Shown piece by piece: positions 16,850-27,300 of a DNA stretch of 64,000 nt. The notes beneath the pieces are model-generated. The model worked only from the letters and a program-made list of their open reading frames with translations, made no database searches and was not told where the DNA came from. Origin of the DNA: Bacillota bacterium (GTDB lineage: Bacteria > Bacillota > Clostridia > Christensenellales > Christensenellaceae); NCBI GenBank assembly GCA_023408315.1, contig JAEYKI010000019.1, forward strand, positions 186,001 through 250,000. The letters run 5' to 3'. Each line of letters begins with the position of its first letter. Within the stretch, counting starts at the first letter, position 1. Position numbers and translations under genes: made by a program.

Positions 16850-17227
16850 CTACAGGCTGGATTCTGTGCTTTCGGACGAAATAACGGTGGCGCCTTTGAA
16901 GTAAGCGCCTTTCTCAACCGTAAAGCCGCATGCCTTAACATCGCCGTTCAGCTTGGCGCCGGAAAAAAGAATAAGTCCGCCTGTGGATACGATGTTGCCG
17001 TTTACTGCGCCGGCGATCTGGATATCGGCCGCGGCGATGTTGCCTTCTACTTTTGAATTTGCTCCAATATGCACGTTGCCGCTTGCATTCACATTGCCGT
17101 TTACCGAGCCTTCAATCACGATGTTGCTTTGCGTCTGCAGATCGCCCGTAATTGCCGATTCCGCAGAAATGTAAACGTCCATGCCAGAAGGAGCCGCCGT
17201 TTGATGCCTGTCGCTTTTTAATGCCAT
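16850..17227 (-). CDS. Bactofilin (polymer-forming cytoskeletal protein)
   Basis: A 125-residue bactofilin. The core from about residue 15 to 110 consists of short beta-helix rungs with spaced Gly, Asn and hydrophobic residues, for example VIEGSVNGNVNASGNVHIGA and IQIAGAVNGNIVSTGGLILF. The short disordered N- and C-terminal tails are typical. Bactofilins polymerise without nucleotide and serve as scaffolds in cell shape, stalk or cell-wall placement. GGAGG lies just upstream of the start on the minus strand. The gene stands alone with its own terminator. Confidence 0.9.
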   Translation of the reverse strand: MALKSDRHQTAAPSGMDVYISAESAITGDLQTQSNIVIEGSVNGNVNASGNVHIGANSKVEGNIAAADIQIAGAVNGNIVSTGGLILFSGAKLNGDVKACGFTVEKGAYFKGATVISSESTESSL

Positions 17228-17501
17228 TTTTTAATCCTCCATTAAAATACATGTTTATTTAAAACGGGAGCAAAACCAATGCGCCTGCAAGAGTGTATTC
17301 CCGATTCAAAGCCTGACCGCGCGGTGTGGAGTTTTTTATGTATAATATCCGGTTAATGGATGCAGCGCTGTGAGCAGCCTGTTCTTTCGCCTTTGAAAAA
17401 GTTTCTTTATATTCATTATTTTCGCTGCAAAACAGGAAAAAATCAAGTTGGATTATGTTAAAATTTTATAAGAATCGTGTAAAAATGTCAATCATTTTGA
17501 A
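17228..17501. other. Intergenic stretch without recognised gene
   Basis: Divergent spacer between the bactofilin gene and the gene at 17563. A TATAAT-like box (17340-17350 region) and AT-rich sequence occur, but I see no open reading frame, RNA structure or repeat that I can support, apart from the promoter and palindrome described separately. Confidence 0.4.
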
Positions 17502-17530
17502 TTGACAGACAATAGTTTTTATTATATACT
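17502..17530 (+). promoter_or_regulatory. Promoter of gene at 17563
   Basis: TTGACA (17502-17507) and TATACT (17525-17530) with a 17-bp spacer. Confidence 0.75.
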
Positions 17531-17547
17531 AAATTAGTAATTTAGTA
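17527..17547. promoter_or_regulatory. Perfect 9-bp-arm palindrome, probable operator
   Basis: Arms TACTAAATT (17527-17535) and AATTTAGTA (17539-17547) around AGT overlap the -10 box and the expected transcription start. The size and AT-rich form resemble MarR-family sites. No regulator gene adjoins it, so the repressor must be encoded elsewhere. Confidence 0.65.
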
Positions 17548-17562
17548 AATAGGAGGAAATAT

Positions 17563-18045
17563 ATGAAAATACCAACGGGATTAAAACACAAACCCGTGAT
17601 CGTCTCGGAAAATTATGAGAATATAGACGGGCGGTATGCCTACAAATCTGATGCAAAGGGGCTTTCGCTGGGATTAGCCCAGTGGAACGACCGCGGCAAG
17701 GTGGATATTTCTGCTAAAGTGTGGCGCTACACGGGCGAAAAATGGTCCCGCCAGTCTGAAGAGATGCCCATGCACCGCGTGATTGACCTGGCGATACTTA
17801 TTTTGCGAGCCAAAATGTATTTTAGGGAAGCGTACAGGCAAAAAGGATTGTATGACTCCGCAAATCCGGTGATCGATCGTGTGGGGCTGCAGGGTGATGC
17901 CATGACGGTGGCGGTGTGTGCCGATAACCCTATGATTGACGAAGATATTCAATTGTTCGACAAGGCCCTGCACCAGGACGACGAAATGATTAGTGAGCGC
18001 CTGCGGGTGCTTGGCGCTATGCTCAAGGAAATGGGCTACGCTTAA
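17563..18045 (+). CDS. Conserved protein of unknown function (DUF6530-like)
   Basis: A 160-residue soluble protein without signal peptide or membrane segment. It starts MKIPTGLKHKPVIVSENYEN and contains AKGLSLGLAQWNDRGKVDIS, AKVWRYTGEKWSRQSEEMP and QGDAMTVAVCADNPMIDEDI, a set of strings I recall from a family of uncharacterised Firmicutes proteins named DUF6530; the family name is from memory. No catalytic motif is evident. AGGAGG precedes the ATG. The gene has a consensus promoter with a perfect palindrome over the start site, so it is tightly regulated, possibly by a MarR-type repressor. Confidence 0.65.
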   Translation: MKIPTGLKHKPVIVSENYENIDGRYAYKSDAKGLSLGLAQWNDRGKVDISAKVWRYTGEKWSRQSEEMPMHRVIDLAILILRAKMYFREAYRQKGLYDSANPVIDRVGLQGDAMTVAVCADNPMIDEDIQLFDKALHQDDEMISERLRVLGAMLKEMGYA

Positions 18046-18064
18046 TAAAATGCGGCAATTATTT

Positions 18065-18266
18065 TGCGGGGCTACTACCCGCACCCACTTTTTTTTGAAG
18101 GAAAGAAGCAAAAGATTTTTACTGTCAAAAATGCCGTCATAGATTCATTTTGGGGTAAGCGTATTATTATAGACAAATCAAAAAAACGCCGTTAGGCGCT
18201 TTTTTGCAATAGGCTTCCAAAGGCACACCTGTCCCTTTGGCGGAGGTACGGAGGCGGGGAGCCTCC
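18065..18266. repeat. Structured intergenic repeat, copy 1
   Basis: It starts with stem TGCGGG/CCCGCA (18065-18083), then a CTTTT...GAAAGAAGCAAAAGA segment, then a hairpin with arms CCAAAGGCAC (18217-18226) and GTCCCTTTGG (18231-18240), and ends with GGAGGC-GGGGA-GCCTCC (18250-18266). It fills the gap between two convergent genes and ends 6 nt from the stop of the minus-strand transporter gene. Four more copies are listed below. Confidence 0.65.
18178..18206. terminator. Bidirectional intrinsic terminator
   Basis: A-run plus CGCC (18187-18190), GTTA loop, GGCG (18195-18198) and a T-run. It can serve both the gene ending at 18045 (plus) and the transporter ending at 18273 (minus). Confidence 0.65.
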
Positions 18267-18272
18267 ATATAA

Positions 18273-19487
18273 TTACTGAATTTCTTTGGGTTTTTTGATA
18301 AATATCGCCACAATCATGGCGACGCCGGCCAGGGCTGCCGCGACGATAAAGGAAATGGTATAGTCGGAGCCTATATTCACCCATTTTACCATAAAGGGCG
18401 TAAAGATGGCGGCAATGCCAAAGCCTATAAGCACAATGCCATAATTGACGCCCGCGTTTTTCATTCCAAAGAACCCGTTCGTAAGGGCGGGATAGATGCC
18501 CAGGTAACCGCCGTAACAGAACGCCACCGCTGCAACCAGCACCAGAACAAACCAGCCCTGCGCAATAATGAACAACAGGATTGCCGCAATGGTTCCGGCC
18601 ATTAAAATGTAAATGGTCTTTTTGCGCCCAACTTTGTCGGAGATCCAGGGAGCCACAATGCGCCCGGCCGAGTTGAACAGGGAGAGCATCATTACCGCCA
18701 CCACGGAAGCCATATCTGCAGACAAGCCACGGTCTTGCCCAATGCTGCCAATCAGCGGAGAAATAATGAAATACGCGGGGACGGCAAGCAACAGGGAAAT
18801 GGTGATTGCGTAGAATGAAGAAGTTTTGACCATCTGGCCAGCCGTATATTCAACGGCGGCCGTTGCACCGGCAGCAGGTTTGTAATTTTTAGGCATATAG
18901 TCCTGCGGCGGATTTTTAAGAAAAAAGGAGCCTACAACACATACAGCTGTAAAAATAATGGCAAAGTTTACAAAGGTATTGGGAACGCCCACCGTGGAAA
19001 AGAAGTATTTTGCAAGGGGGGTAAATATAACGCCTCCAAATCCCAGCGAACCAACCACAACGCCTGTCGCAAGTCCCATCCGGTCTCGGAACCATTTCTG
19101 GCAGCAGGCAATGATGGTTGTATAAGTCATGCCCATGCCAAAGCCACCCAGCATGCCGTAAGTGACATACAGGAAAAAGGGATTGTCCGCAGGCGTAAAC
19201 GAGGCAAGGAACGTGCCGATTCCAAGAATAACGCCGCCAATCAGCGTAACAATGCGCGGAGTTGTCTTGTCCTGTATGCGTCCGCCAATGATGCTGCCCA
19301 AAACAAAGAATCCCAGCACAATAGAAAAAGTTAATGAAGCCGTGGTTTTGTCCCACTTGAATAAATCCATAACAGGCTGCTGGAATACGCCCCAAATGTA
19401 AACCGTGCCCAGGCACAGTTGGATAACAACGCCGGCTATAAGCGGCACAATACGGGGGAAGGCTTTGGAAGTTTTAACCAAATTCAT
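18273..19487 (-). CDS. OFA-family MFS transporter (oxalate/formate antiporter-like)
   Basis: A 404-residue major facilitator with 12 predicted helices. It begins in the form typical of the OFA family (VPLIAGVVIQLCLGTVYIWG then VFQQPV), with GGRIQDKTTPRIVTLIGGV as the loop 2-3 motif and WISDKVGRKKTIYILM as its repeat. Members exchange small carboxylates such as oxalate, formate or lactate, or act as carboxylate permeases; the substrate here is open. The ATG at 19487 is chosen because AAGGAG lies about 8 nt upstream on the minus strand. Its leader carries a hairpin (19513-19545). Confidence 0.85.
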   Translation of the reverse strand: MNLVKTSKAFPRIVPLIAGVVIQLCLGTVYIWGVFQQPVMDLFKWDKTTASLTFSIVLGFFVLGSIIGGRIQDKTTPRIVTLIGGVILGIGTFLASFTPADNPFFLYVTYGMLGGFGMGMTYTTIIACCQKWFRDRMGLATGVVVGSLGFGGVIFTPLAKYFFSTVGVPNTFVNFAIIFTAVCVVGSFFLKNPPQDYMPKNYKPAAGATAAVEYTAGQMVKTSSFYAITISLLLAVPAYFIISPLIGSIGQDRGLSADMASVVAVMMLSLFNSAGRIVAPWISDKVGRKKTIYILMAGTIAAILLFIIAQGWFVLVLVAAVAFCYGGYLGIYPALTNGFFGMKNAGVNYGIVLIGFGIAAIFTPFMVKWVNIGSDYTISFIVAAALAGVAMIVAIFIKKPKEIQ

Positions 19488-19512
19488 AAAGCTTTTCTCC
19501 TTGACTTTATTT

Positions 19513-19545
19513 AAAGGGCCTAGACGGGCGTGCCGCAGGCCCTTT
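19513..19545 (-). promoter_or_regulatory. Leader hairpin upstream of OFA transporter
   Basis: Perfect 9-bp arms AAAGGGCCT and AGGCCCTTT (19513-19521, 19537-19545) with a 15-nt loop, located about 20 nt before the ribosome site in the predicted 160-nt leader. It could protect the message or modulate translation. On the plus strand it resembles a terminator (T5 follows) but no plus-strand gene precedes it. Confidence 0.45.
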
Positions 19546-19654
19546 TTGAAAGAAATATTCTTTTGTGTCAACTGCGCGCAAAGCGGCAGAATATACGGCC
19601 GATAATTGCAATCAGTAAAATAATATAAGTTTGTTTTTGGGGTATATTGGCGGT

Positions 19655-19683
19655 ATCATATCACAATTCAAAAATGTTGTCAA
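19655..19683 (-). promoter_or_regulatory. Promoter of OFA transporter
   Basis: On the minus strand TTGACA (19683-19678) and TATGAT (19660-19655) have a 17-bp spacer. The rest of 19684-19870 holds AT-rich sequence without a recognisable element. Confidence 0.65.
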
Positions 19684-19886
19684 TTGATTATTTAATGTCC
19701 ACCAGCCTGATGCAAAAACAACAAAAAAGTGCAGATAGTGGCGAAATTGTGTATTAACATAATAAAACGCTAAATCTTCCAAAAAAAACTACGATAAATT
19801 ATTTTAGAAGAATTAACAATTTTATACAGCAGCACCACATATACGTTTTTCTTAAAAGATTCTTGTAAAAAAGGAGATTCTAAAAA

Positions 19887-22135
19887 ATGTTAAAAAACGT
19901 AAAAATTAGTGGGAAATTAAGTGCAATGATGCTCATATCCATCGTTGCATTTATTGTATTTCTGGTGGTTTCCCAAATATGCCTGAATACCGTTCGTATC
20001 AATGGTGATATATATAATGATATTAACAATGGCAAAGACCTGGTTGCGGATATACTTCCGCCTCCTGCGTACATTATAGAGCCGTATCTGATTGCGCAGG
20101 AGATGTATCAGGATATAGGCAAAACAGCAGAAATAGATGAATATGTTGCGAAAATACAGCAGTTGGAATCGGACTACGACGCCCGGCACGAGTTTTGGAC
20201 AAAAACACTGGGCCCCGGCAGTATACACGACGCTTTTTTAGTGGATTCATACCCGCCTGCCAAGGATTTTTTTGGTGTGATGAGCAGTGAGTATATACCG
20301 GCTGTTAAAAACGGCGACAGGGATTCTGCGCATGCGCTTTTAAACGGCAAGCTGAAAGAAAATTATGAAGCGAACCGGAAGGCGATAGATACCGTGGTAA
20401 CGCTTACCAACGCAAGCAACGAGGCGCTGGTTAAAAATGCGCAGCAGGTGCTGGATATAACCAACTATGTCAATTATGGCATTGCGGCTGCGGCCGTTGC
20501 GCTGATCATCTTCCTTGGGTTTGCCATCGGAAGGTCTATTACCAGGCCCATAAAGAAGCTGGTGACAGCGGCAAACGATATTGCAAACGGCAATTTGAAC
20601 ATTGTGATTGACACACAGGGAAAAGATGAAATAGGAATTCTTTCCGAGGCGTTTGTAAAGATTAAGGAATCGCTGGGACGGCTGATTAAGGATACAGATA
20701 CGCTGAGCAGCGCCGCGCTGGCCGGTAAACTGGCAATCCGCGCCGATGAAATGCTGCATAAGGGAGATTACCGCAAGATTATAACGGGATTCAACCATAC
20801 GCTGGACGCGGTTACGCAGCCGCTCAACCTTGCTGCGGACAGGATTATGCGGATCAGTCAGGGGGATATCCCCGAACTGGTCACAGAAGAATACGCTGGA
20901 GACTTTGAGGTGCTTAGGAATAACATTAATACGCTAATCAGTTCTATTAACGCGCTGCTGGAAGACGTGAGCGTTATGGATGCGGCGGCTGGTGGCGGCA
21001 ATCTTTCCATACGCGTGGATGAAAACCGTCACCAGGGAGATTATAAACGGATCATCAGTGGATTAACAATACGTTTTTTGCGCTGGCGGCCCCGCTGGAA
21101 GAAACGGCGGCAGTTTTATTCCAGCTTTCACAGGGCAACCTGAACGCCAGGATAGCCGGGGACTACCGGGGCGAATTGGCTCAGATGAAAGAAAATCTGA
21201 ATGAAACGCTCAGAACCATTTCCGGCTATATAGAGGAAATATCAAACGTGCTGAACGAAGTATCCAGGGCGAATTTTACAGCTGTGATTATCAGCGAATA
21301 TATGGGTGATTTTGACGCCATTAAAAAATCCATTAATAATATAAACCATTCTCTTAACAATCTTCTGGAAGAAGTATTGGGGGGGGTAAAGCAGGCGGCG
21401 GAGCAGATATCCTTAAGCTCGGGAGAGATTGCAGAGGGCACGCAGCACATTGCGCAGGGCGCAACGGAACAGGCTGGCGCGCTGCAGCAGCTTACCGCTA
21501 CGGTGGCGGAGGTGTTCCGGCGCACGGCGGAGAATGCGGGGCAGGCGGAAAACGCAAGCAATTTCTCTGAGACTGTGGGTATAAATGCGGACAACGGGAG
21601 AAAACAGATGGGCGAAATGGTGGGCGCGATTGAGGGAATCAGCGAATCATCCGGCAGCATACAAAAAATAATACGCGTGATAGACGACATTGCTTTCCAG
21701 ACCAATATCCTTGCGCTCAACGCGGCGGTGGAGGCTGCGCGCGCAGGAAATGCCGGAAAGGGCTTTGCGGTGGTTGCGGAAGAGGTGCGGGCCCTTGCAG
21801 GCAAATGCGCAGAGGCTGCCAATGAAACGGCTCAGTTGATCGAGACCACCGTGGTTAGGGTGGAGGGCGGTAAAAAAATTGCGGAAGACACCGCCAGCAC
21901 GTTTGAAAGCATTGTGGAGGGCGTATCTAAAATCAAGAGCTATGTAACGGAAATCAGCCTGGCTTCCGCCGCGCAAAAAAACGATATTGCCCAGTTGGAG
22001 CAGGGCATATCCCAAATATCGGGTGTTGCTCAGGAAAATATTGCTACTTCACAGCAAAGCGCGGCTTCCACCCAAATGCTTTCCGAGCAAGCGGTTATGC
22101 TTAAAGAACAAATTGGTAAATTTTCCCTAAAATAG
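19887..22135 (+). pseudogene. Methyl-accepting chemotaxis protein with a -1 frameshift
   Basis: A chemoreceptor of about 749 residues if the frame were intact. It has an N-terminal membrane helix (about 12-34), a ~150-residue extracytoplasmic sensor, a second helix (about 196-214), a HAMP domain, further HAMP-like repeats (LAIRADEMLHKGDYRKIITG and LSIRVDENRHQGDYKRIISG are two related units), and the signalling hairpin whose tip reads IDDIAFQTNILALNAAVEAA. The frame breaks near 21060: after KRIISG the homology continues (INNTFFALAAPLEETAAV) in another frame, as if one base were missing in GTGGATTAAC. It may be a real mutation, a sequencing error or phase variation. The ribosome site AAGGAG is 10 nt before the ATG. 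Confidence 0.85.
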
Positions 22136-22360
22136 AGGCGGGCGATTTTCCGCCGAACTATTCTTATAAAAAGACGGTTATGCATCGGCTTTGGCGTACG
22201 TGAATTTTGAACCAGCCGCATAGATTGCGTTACATATAATGTAAAAAATGGGCGTTTTATGGGGATAAAGCTGTAGACAAGAAGATTTTGCGTGTGATAT
22301 CATTAACCTAGAATAGTATTGGTTGCCGCAAGCTTGAACAGATTCACTGGAGGGGCCACA

Positions 22361-24052
22361 TTGAAACAGTACGCAAAATATCCGGCGCCGGTTTTTAATA
22401 ACCTGAGAGAGTTTGTTTCCTACAGCGCAGATAAGCACGGCGGTCACGACGCTTTCCGCATACGGCAAAACGCAAAAGAATACTTAAGTGTAAGTTACAG
22501 CCAGTTCTACACCCATGTGCGCGCACTGGGGACTTTTTTTATTAAATTAAATGCGCCCCAAGCAAAGATAGCGGTTTTGGGAGGAAATTCTTATGAATGG
22601 GTGGTAACATATCTTGCGGCTGTCACTTCCAACCATACCATTGTGCCCATAGACAAAGATCTGGAGCCGGGAGCCATACTGGATATCATCCGCAAAACCG
22701 GCGCAGGGGCTTTTTTCTTTACAGAGGCCTATGTTGAAGTTGCAGAATACGTGCAGGCAAGTAAAGCCTGTTCGCTGTATGTGAACATGACGCCAAAGGC
22801 GAAACCAGGGAAGGACGTTGGCGCTTTTGCCGGATTGCTGGAACAGGGCGAAGCCTGGCTGCAGGCGGGAGACCGTTCCTATGAGGATGCCGAAATAGAA
22901 GAAAACAAGGTGTGCACCATTCTATACACATCGGGAACCATGGGCGCAAGCAAGGGTGTGATGCTTACCCAAAAAAATCTAACGGCAAACTACAGTTCGG
23001 CCGTGCGGTATATCTGGGCCAAGCAATACGTGGACGTCATACTCTCCGTTATGCCCCTTCACCACACCTACGAATTTATTGGCAGCGTAATGGGGCCTAT
23101 TTTTTACGGCTGTCCGGTCTGCTTTAACGACGGCCTTAAAAATTTTGCGGGCAATCTTAAACTGTTCCGGCCCTCCATGATGTTTGTGGTACCCCTTTTG
23201 GTAGAAGCGCTGTACAAAAAAATATGGGAATCCGCAAAATCGACGGGCCAGGATAAAAAGCTTGCGGCGGCAATCCGCCTGAGTAATTTTTTGCTGCATT
23301 TTAGAATAGACGTACGGCGCATTTTGTTCAGGCAGGTTCTGGACGGCGTTGGCGGAAGGCTGCGGTATTTAATCTGTGGGGGAGCCCCTTTGAACAGGTA
23401 TCTTTCCAGGCAGATGCGTGAGCTGGGTATTTTGCTTTTGCAAGGGTACGGCCTTACCGAGTGTTCTCCCCTTGTTTCGGTCAACCGCATTAAATATTAC
23501 AGGGACAACACGGTTGGTGTGGTGATTGACTGCTGCGAAGTGCGGATCATGGACGCAGCCACCCATACGGAATGCCCGCCCGGCCATGAAGGGGAGATAC
23601 AGGTACGTGGAGACAGCGTGATGCAGGGGTATTACAGCGACCCACAGGCAACGGCCGCCGCATTTGAAGACGGATGGTTTAAAACCGGCGATCTGGGTTA
23701 TTTTGACGTGGACTTTTTGGTGCTTACCGGCAGGCTAAAAAACGTGATTATATTAAAAAACGGAGAAAATATCAACCCGGAAGAGCTGGAACTGCTGCTG
23801 TTGGAGCACGATGTAATTAAAGAAGCTGTTGTAACGGCGGGGAGCGGGGACCACGTGCGCGCGGTGATTTATCCGGATGACGCGGAGGTAGGCGGTATGG
23901 ACATGGATTCTATAAGGAACAGGGTTCAGGAGGCGGTAGACAGCGTGAACGACCGGCTTCCCTACTATAAGCAGATTGCGGGGTTTACAGTGCGGGATAC
24001 GGAATTTGAGAAAACCACAACCAAAAAAATTATGCGTTACAAAATACAGTGA
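22361..24052 (+). CDS. Acyl-AMP/acyl-CoA ligase (ANL superfamily), lipid-loading enzyme of NRPS cluster
   Basis: A 563-residue adenylate-forming enzyme. The core motifs are present: YTSGTMGASKGVML (phosphate loop), QGYGLTECSP (A5), and GWFKTGDLGYFDVDFLVLTG with RLKNVIILKNGENINPEELE at the hinge. The pattern fits long-chain fatty acid activation rather than amino acids. The TTG at 22361 is preferred because GGAGGGG lies 5 nt upstream. A free acyl carrier protein and an NRPS follow on the same strand, so the likely job is to activate a fatty acid and load it on that carrier as the starter for the NRPS condensation domain. The acyl chain length cannot be told. Confidence 0.8.
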   Translation: MKQYAKYPAPVFNNLREFVSYSADKHGGHDAFRIRQNAKEYLSVSYSQFYTHVRALGTFFIKLNAPQAKIAVLGGNSYEWVVTYLAAVTSNHTIVPIDKDLEPGAILDIIRKTGAGAFFFTEAYVEVAEYVQASKACSLYVNMTPKAKPGKDVGAFAGLLEQGEAWLQAGDRSYEDAEIEENKVCTILYTSGTMGASKGVMLTQKNLTANYSSAVRYIWAKQYVDVILSVMPLHHTYEFIGSVMGPIFYGCPVCFNDGLKNFAGNLKLFRPSMMFVVPLLVEALYKKIWESAKSTGQDKKLAAAIRLSNFLLHFRIDVRRILFRQVLDGVGGRLRYLICGGAPLNRYLSRQMRELGILLLQGYGLTECSPLVSVNRIKYYRDNTVGVVIDCCEVRIMDAATHTECPPGHEGEIQVRGDSVMQGYYSDPQATAAAFEDGWFKTGDLGYFDVDFLVLTGRLKNVIILKNGENINPEELELLLLEHDVIKEAVVTAGSGDHVRAVIYPDDAEVGGMDMDSIRNRVQEAVDSVNDRLPYYKQIAGFTVRDTEFEKTTTKKIMRYKIQ

Positions 24053-24081
24053 TGTACGCTGAGAAATAAAGAGGTATCAAA

Positions 24082-24321
24082 ATGCTGTTTGAAAAAGTAC
24101 GGGGGTTGATAGCAAGCTACCTAAAGGTAGACCCTGAGTCCATATTGCCCCAAACCGAGATGATTACGGATCTGGGCGTAAATTCCCTGGACCTGGTGGA
24201 GCTGGTGTGCGCGTTTGAAATGGAATTTGGCGTAGAGGTGCCGGAAAAGGATATCCGCAAATTCAGAAAGGTGGAGGACATTGCAGCGTATATTGAAAAA
24301 AAATTAAGCAATGTGCAATAA
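24082..24321 (+). CDS. Acyl carrier protein of the NRPS cluster
   Basis: A 79-residue carrier protein with the four-helix ACP pattern. Ser35 in DLGVNSLDLVEL is the 4'-phosphopantetheine attachment site (NSL instead of the common DSL). The acidic helix VELVCAFEMEFGVEVPEKDI follows. It sits 29 nt after the ligase and 51 nt before the NRPS, so it is very probably the dedicated carrier that presents the acyl group to the first condensation domain. No phosphopantetheinyl transferase gene is in the window; a genomic one must serve it. Confidence 0.85.
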   Translation: MLFEKVRGLIASYLKVDPESILPQTEMITDLGVNSLDLVELVCAFEMEFGVEVPEKDIRKFRKVEDIAAYIEKKLSNVQ

Positions 24322-24372
24322 ATTACGATAAATATTGCATAGATTGAAAACCGTATAAAAGGAGTATCTTTT

Positions 24373-27300
24373 ATGGACGGCAATAAATTGTATCCGCTCA
24401 CGCATCCGCAGCAGCGCATCTGGTATTCGGAGAAACTGCATCCGGGTACCGGCATGTGGAACAATGCAGGGACAATCAAGGTAAAAGGGTCATTGGATAT
24501 AGGACTGCTGGAGAGAGCCGTTAATCATGCAATCAGATACAATGAGGCTTTACGCATCTGCATTACACAGGTGGACGGGGAGCCTTTTCAATATGTCAGG
24601 GATTTTGAATATACGCGGCTGGATGTGATTGATTTCAGCCGGGCGGGCATTTCGGCATTATACGAGTGGGACAGCGCGCAATCTCAGGAGAACATGCCCC
24701 TTTTGGACTGCGGCCTGTTTTATTTTGCCATTTTAAAAACCGGGGAACAAGAATTTGGCCTGTATGCCAAAATACACCATATCATATCGGACGCATGGTC
24801 CATTGTGATGGTTTGCAACCAGATTCTGGAAAGCTACGACCGGCTGCTTTTGGGAGAGGGGCTGCAGGAACTGCAAAGGGGCTCCTATATTGCGTATATT
24901 GCCAAGGAGCAGGAGTATCTTGCGTCCAAACGCTTTGCCTACGACGAGGCTGCGCTGAGCGAAATTTTTGCCGGCCTGCCTGAACCCACAGTTTTAAAGC
25001 AGAAACAATCGCGCTATATAAGCACCCGAGCGCGCAGGAAGGCCTGTATTCTCAATAAAACCATTACGGAGGGGATGCGCGCATATTGCGAGCAAAAGGA
25101 TTCCACCATATTTGCGCTGTACCTGGCGGGCCTTTGTGTGTATATCAACCGTATATTGGGCAAGGACGATATTATTATTGGCGTGCCGGTATTCAACAGG
25201 ACGACGCCTGAGGAAAAAAACACGGCGGGCATGTTTGTGAGCACTGTGCCCGTCCGCATTCAGGTACGGGATGATATGGATTTCGACTCGTTTGTGGAAG
25301 CCGTGTCCAACGAATGGTTCCGCATGTTAAAGCATCAGAAATATCCGTACGAGATGCTTCTGGCCGGCCTGCGCAGCAAAAACAAGAACCTGGATTCGCT
25401 GTACGACGTGACGCTTTCCTACCAGAACGCCCGGTTTGAAAAGCACACTCAAAAATTCACCTATGAGGGCAGATGGCATTTTGCAGGCAGCCAGGCGCAT
25501 TCGCTCAGCATCCACATCAACGACCGTGAGGGCGAGGGCAGGCTGATTGTGGATTACGACCATTTGGTGCCCCTTTTTTCCAGCAAGGAGATAGAATATA
25601 TTCATACGCATTGCGAAACCATTTTGCAGGACGCGCTTTTAAATCCCTCCAAAAAATTATACGAGCTGAACGTTATGCCTGCCGAAGAGCTGGGCCGCGT
25701 GCTGCATTCGTTTAACGCAAGCAAGGCGGAATATCCTATGGACCGCGGCCTGGACGCGCTTTTCAGGCAGCAGGTAAACCGCACGCCTGATGCAACCGCC
25801 CTGGTGGCGGACGGCGAGGCTTTTACCTACAGGCGGCTGGACAGCATGGTGAACGCCATGGCGCATTATTTGATTGGCAGGGGTTTGCAGAGAAACAGCA
25901 TTGTGGGCATTATGATCTGCAGGGATTACACCCTGTTTGTATCTATATTGGCGGTTCTGCGGGCGGGAGGGGCGTATCTGCCCATAGACCCGGAGTTTCC
26001 AGCGGAACGCGTTCGGTTTATTTTAACGGAAAGCGCTTCGCGGTTTGTGATCGCGTCACCGCAGGCAGCCCCTAAATGCGGCGATGCATGCCCGGCTATA
26101 CAAACGGATATCATAGAGTCCCTTCCGGCGTATGCAAAAGAGATACCCGCCAACAACAATATGGGAGACCTGTGTTATGTGCTGTATACGTCCGGGTCCA
26201 CCGGCAAGCCAAAGGGTGTTATGGTTGAGCAGGGGTCTGTTGTGAACTTTTTTTATGCAGTGTGCGAAGTGCTGGATTATACGCAGGGCAACAACGTGCT
26301 TTCATCCACAAGCATAACGTTTGACGTTTTTGCCATGGAACTGTATCCCACGCTGCTGGCCGGAGGAACGATTGTTCTTGCGGCCGACCACGAGCAGAAC
26401 ATACCACGCAACCTGATTGCGTTGATTGGCAGGACGCAGATTAACAAATTGATTCTGACTCCGTCCCGCATGCAGCTTTTTTTAACGGACAAGGGCGCGG
26501 AAGAAGCCTTGAAAAACGTAAGGGAGATTATACTGCTGGGAGAAGCCCTGCCCCCAAGGCTGATGCGCGAACTGCAGGAAAAAACGCCCGCCAGACTTTA
26601 TAATTTTTACGGCCCAACCGAAGCCACGGTGGTTGTAACCTATAAAGACGTCACAAATTCCAGCACGGTAAACATAGGCAAGCCTCTGCCCAATGTATCT
26701 GCGTACATCCTGGATAAGCATAAAAATCCCGTGCCCATCGGCGTAATTGGGGAACTGTATTTTGGGGGGATTGCGGTGGCCAGGGGATATCTGAACAGGC
26801 CGGATCTTACCCAAGCGGCGTTTATGGAAAATCCGCTGGATACAAACGACAGGATATATAAAACCGGAGATATTGCCCGCTGGTTTCCCATGGGGGAGAT
26901 TGAATTTTTGGGCAGGATGGACGAGCAGGTTAAAATAAGGGGCCTGCGCATTGAGCTGGGGGAGATTAGCGCCGCTGTTTCAGAGTGCGCGGGCGTTGAA
27001 AAAGCCGTTGTGGTGGATTTTCGCAAAGACGACGCGCATTTTTTATGCGCGTACTATACAAAAAACGGATTGGTGGACGAGGCTGAACTGCGGCGCAGCC
27101 TGCGAAAAAGACTGCCGGTTTATATGATCCCCTCATTTTTTATAGCGGTGGACTTTTTTCTCATGACTCCCAGCGGCAAGCTGGATAAAAGCGTTTTGCC
27201 ACGCCCCGAATCTTCCGCCGCTCCCGGCAGCAGGAAAACAGACGCCAGGCGTATGTCTGAAACGGAAAAGAAGATGGCGGGCATATGGAGGAAAGTGCTC

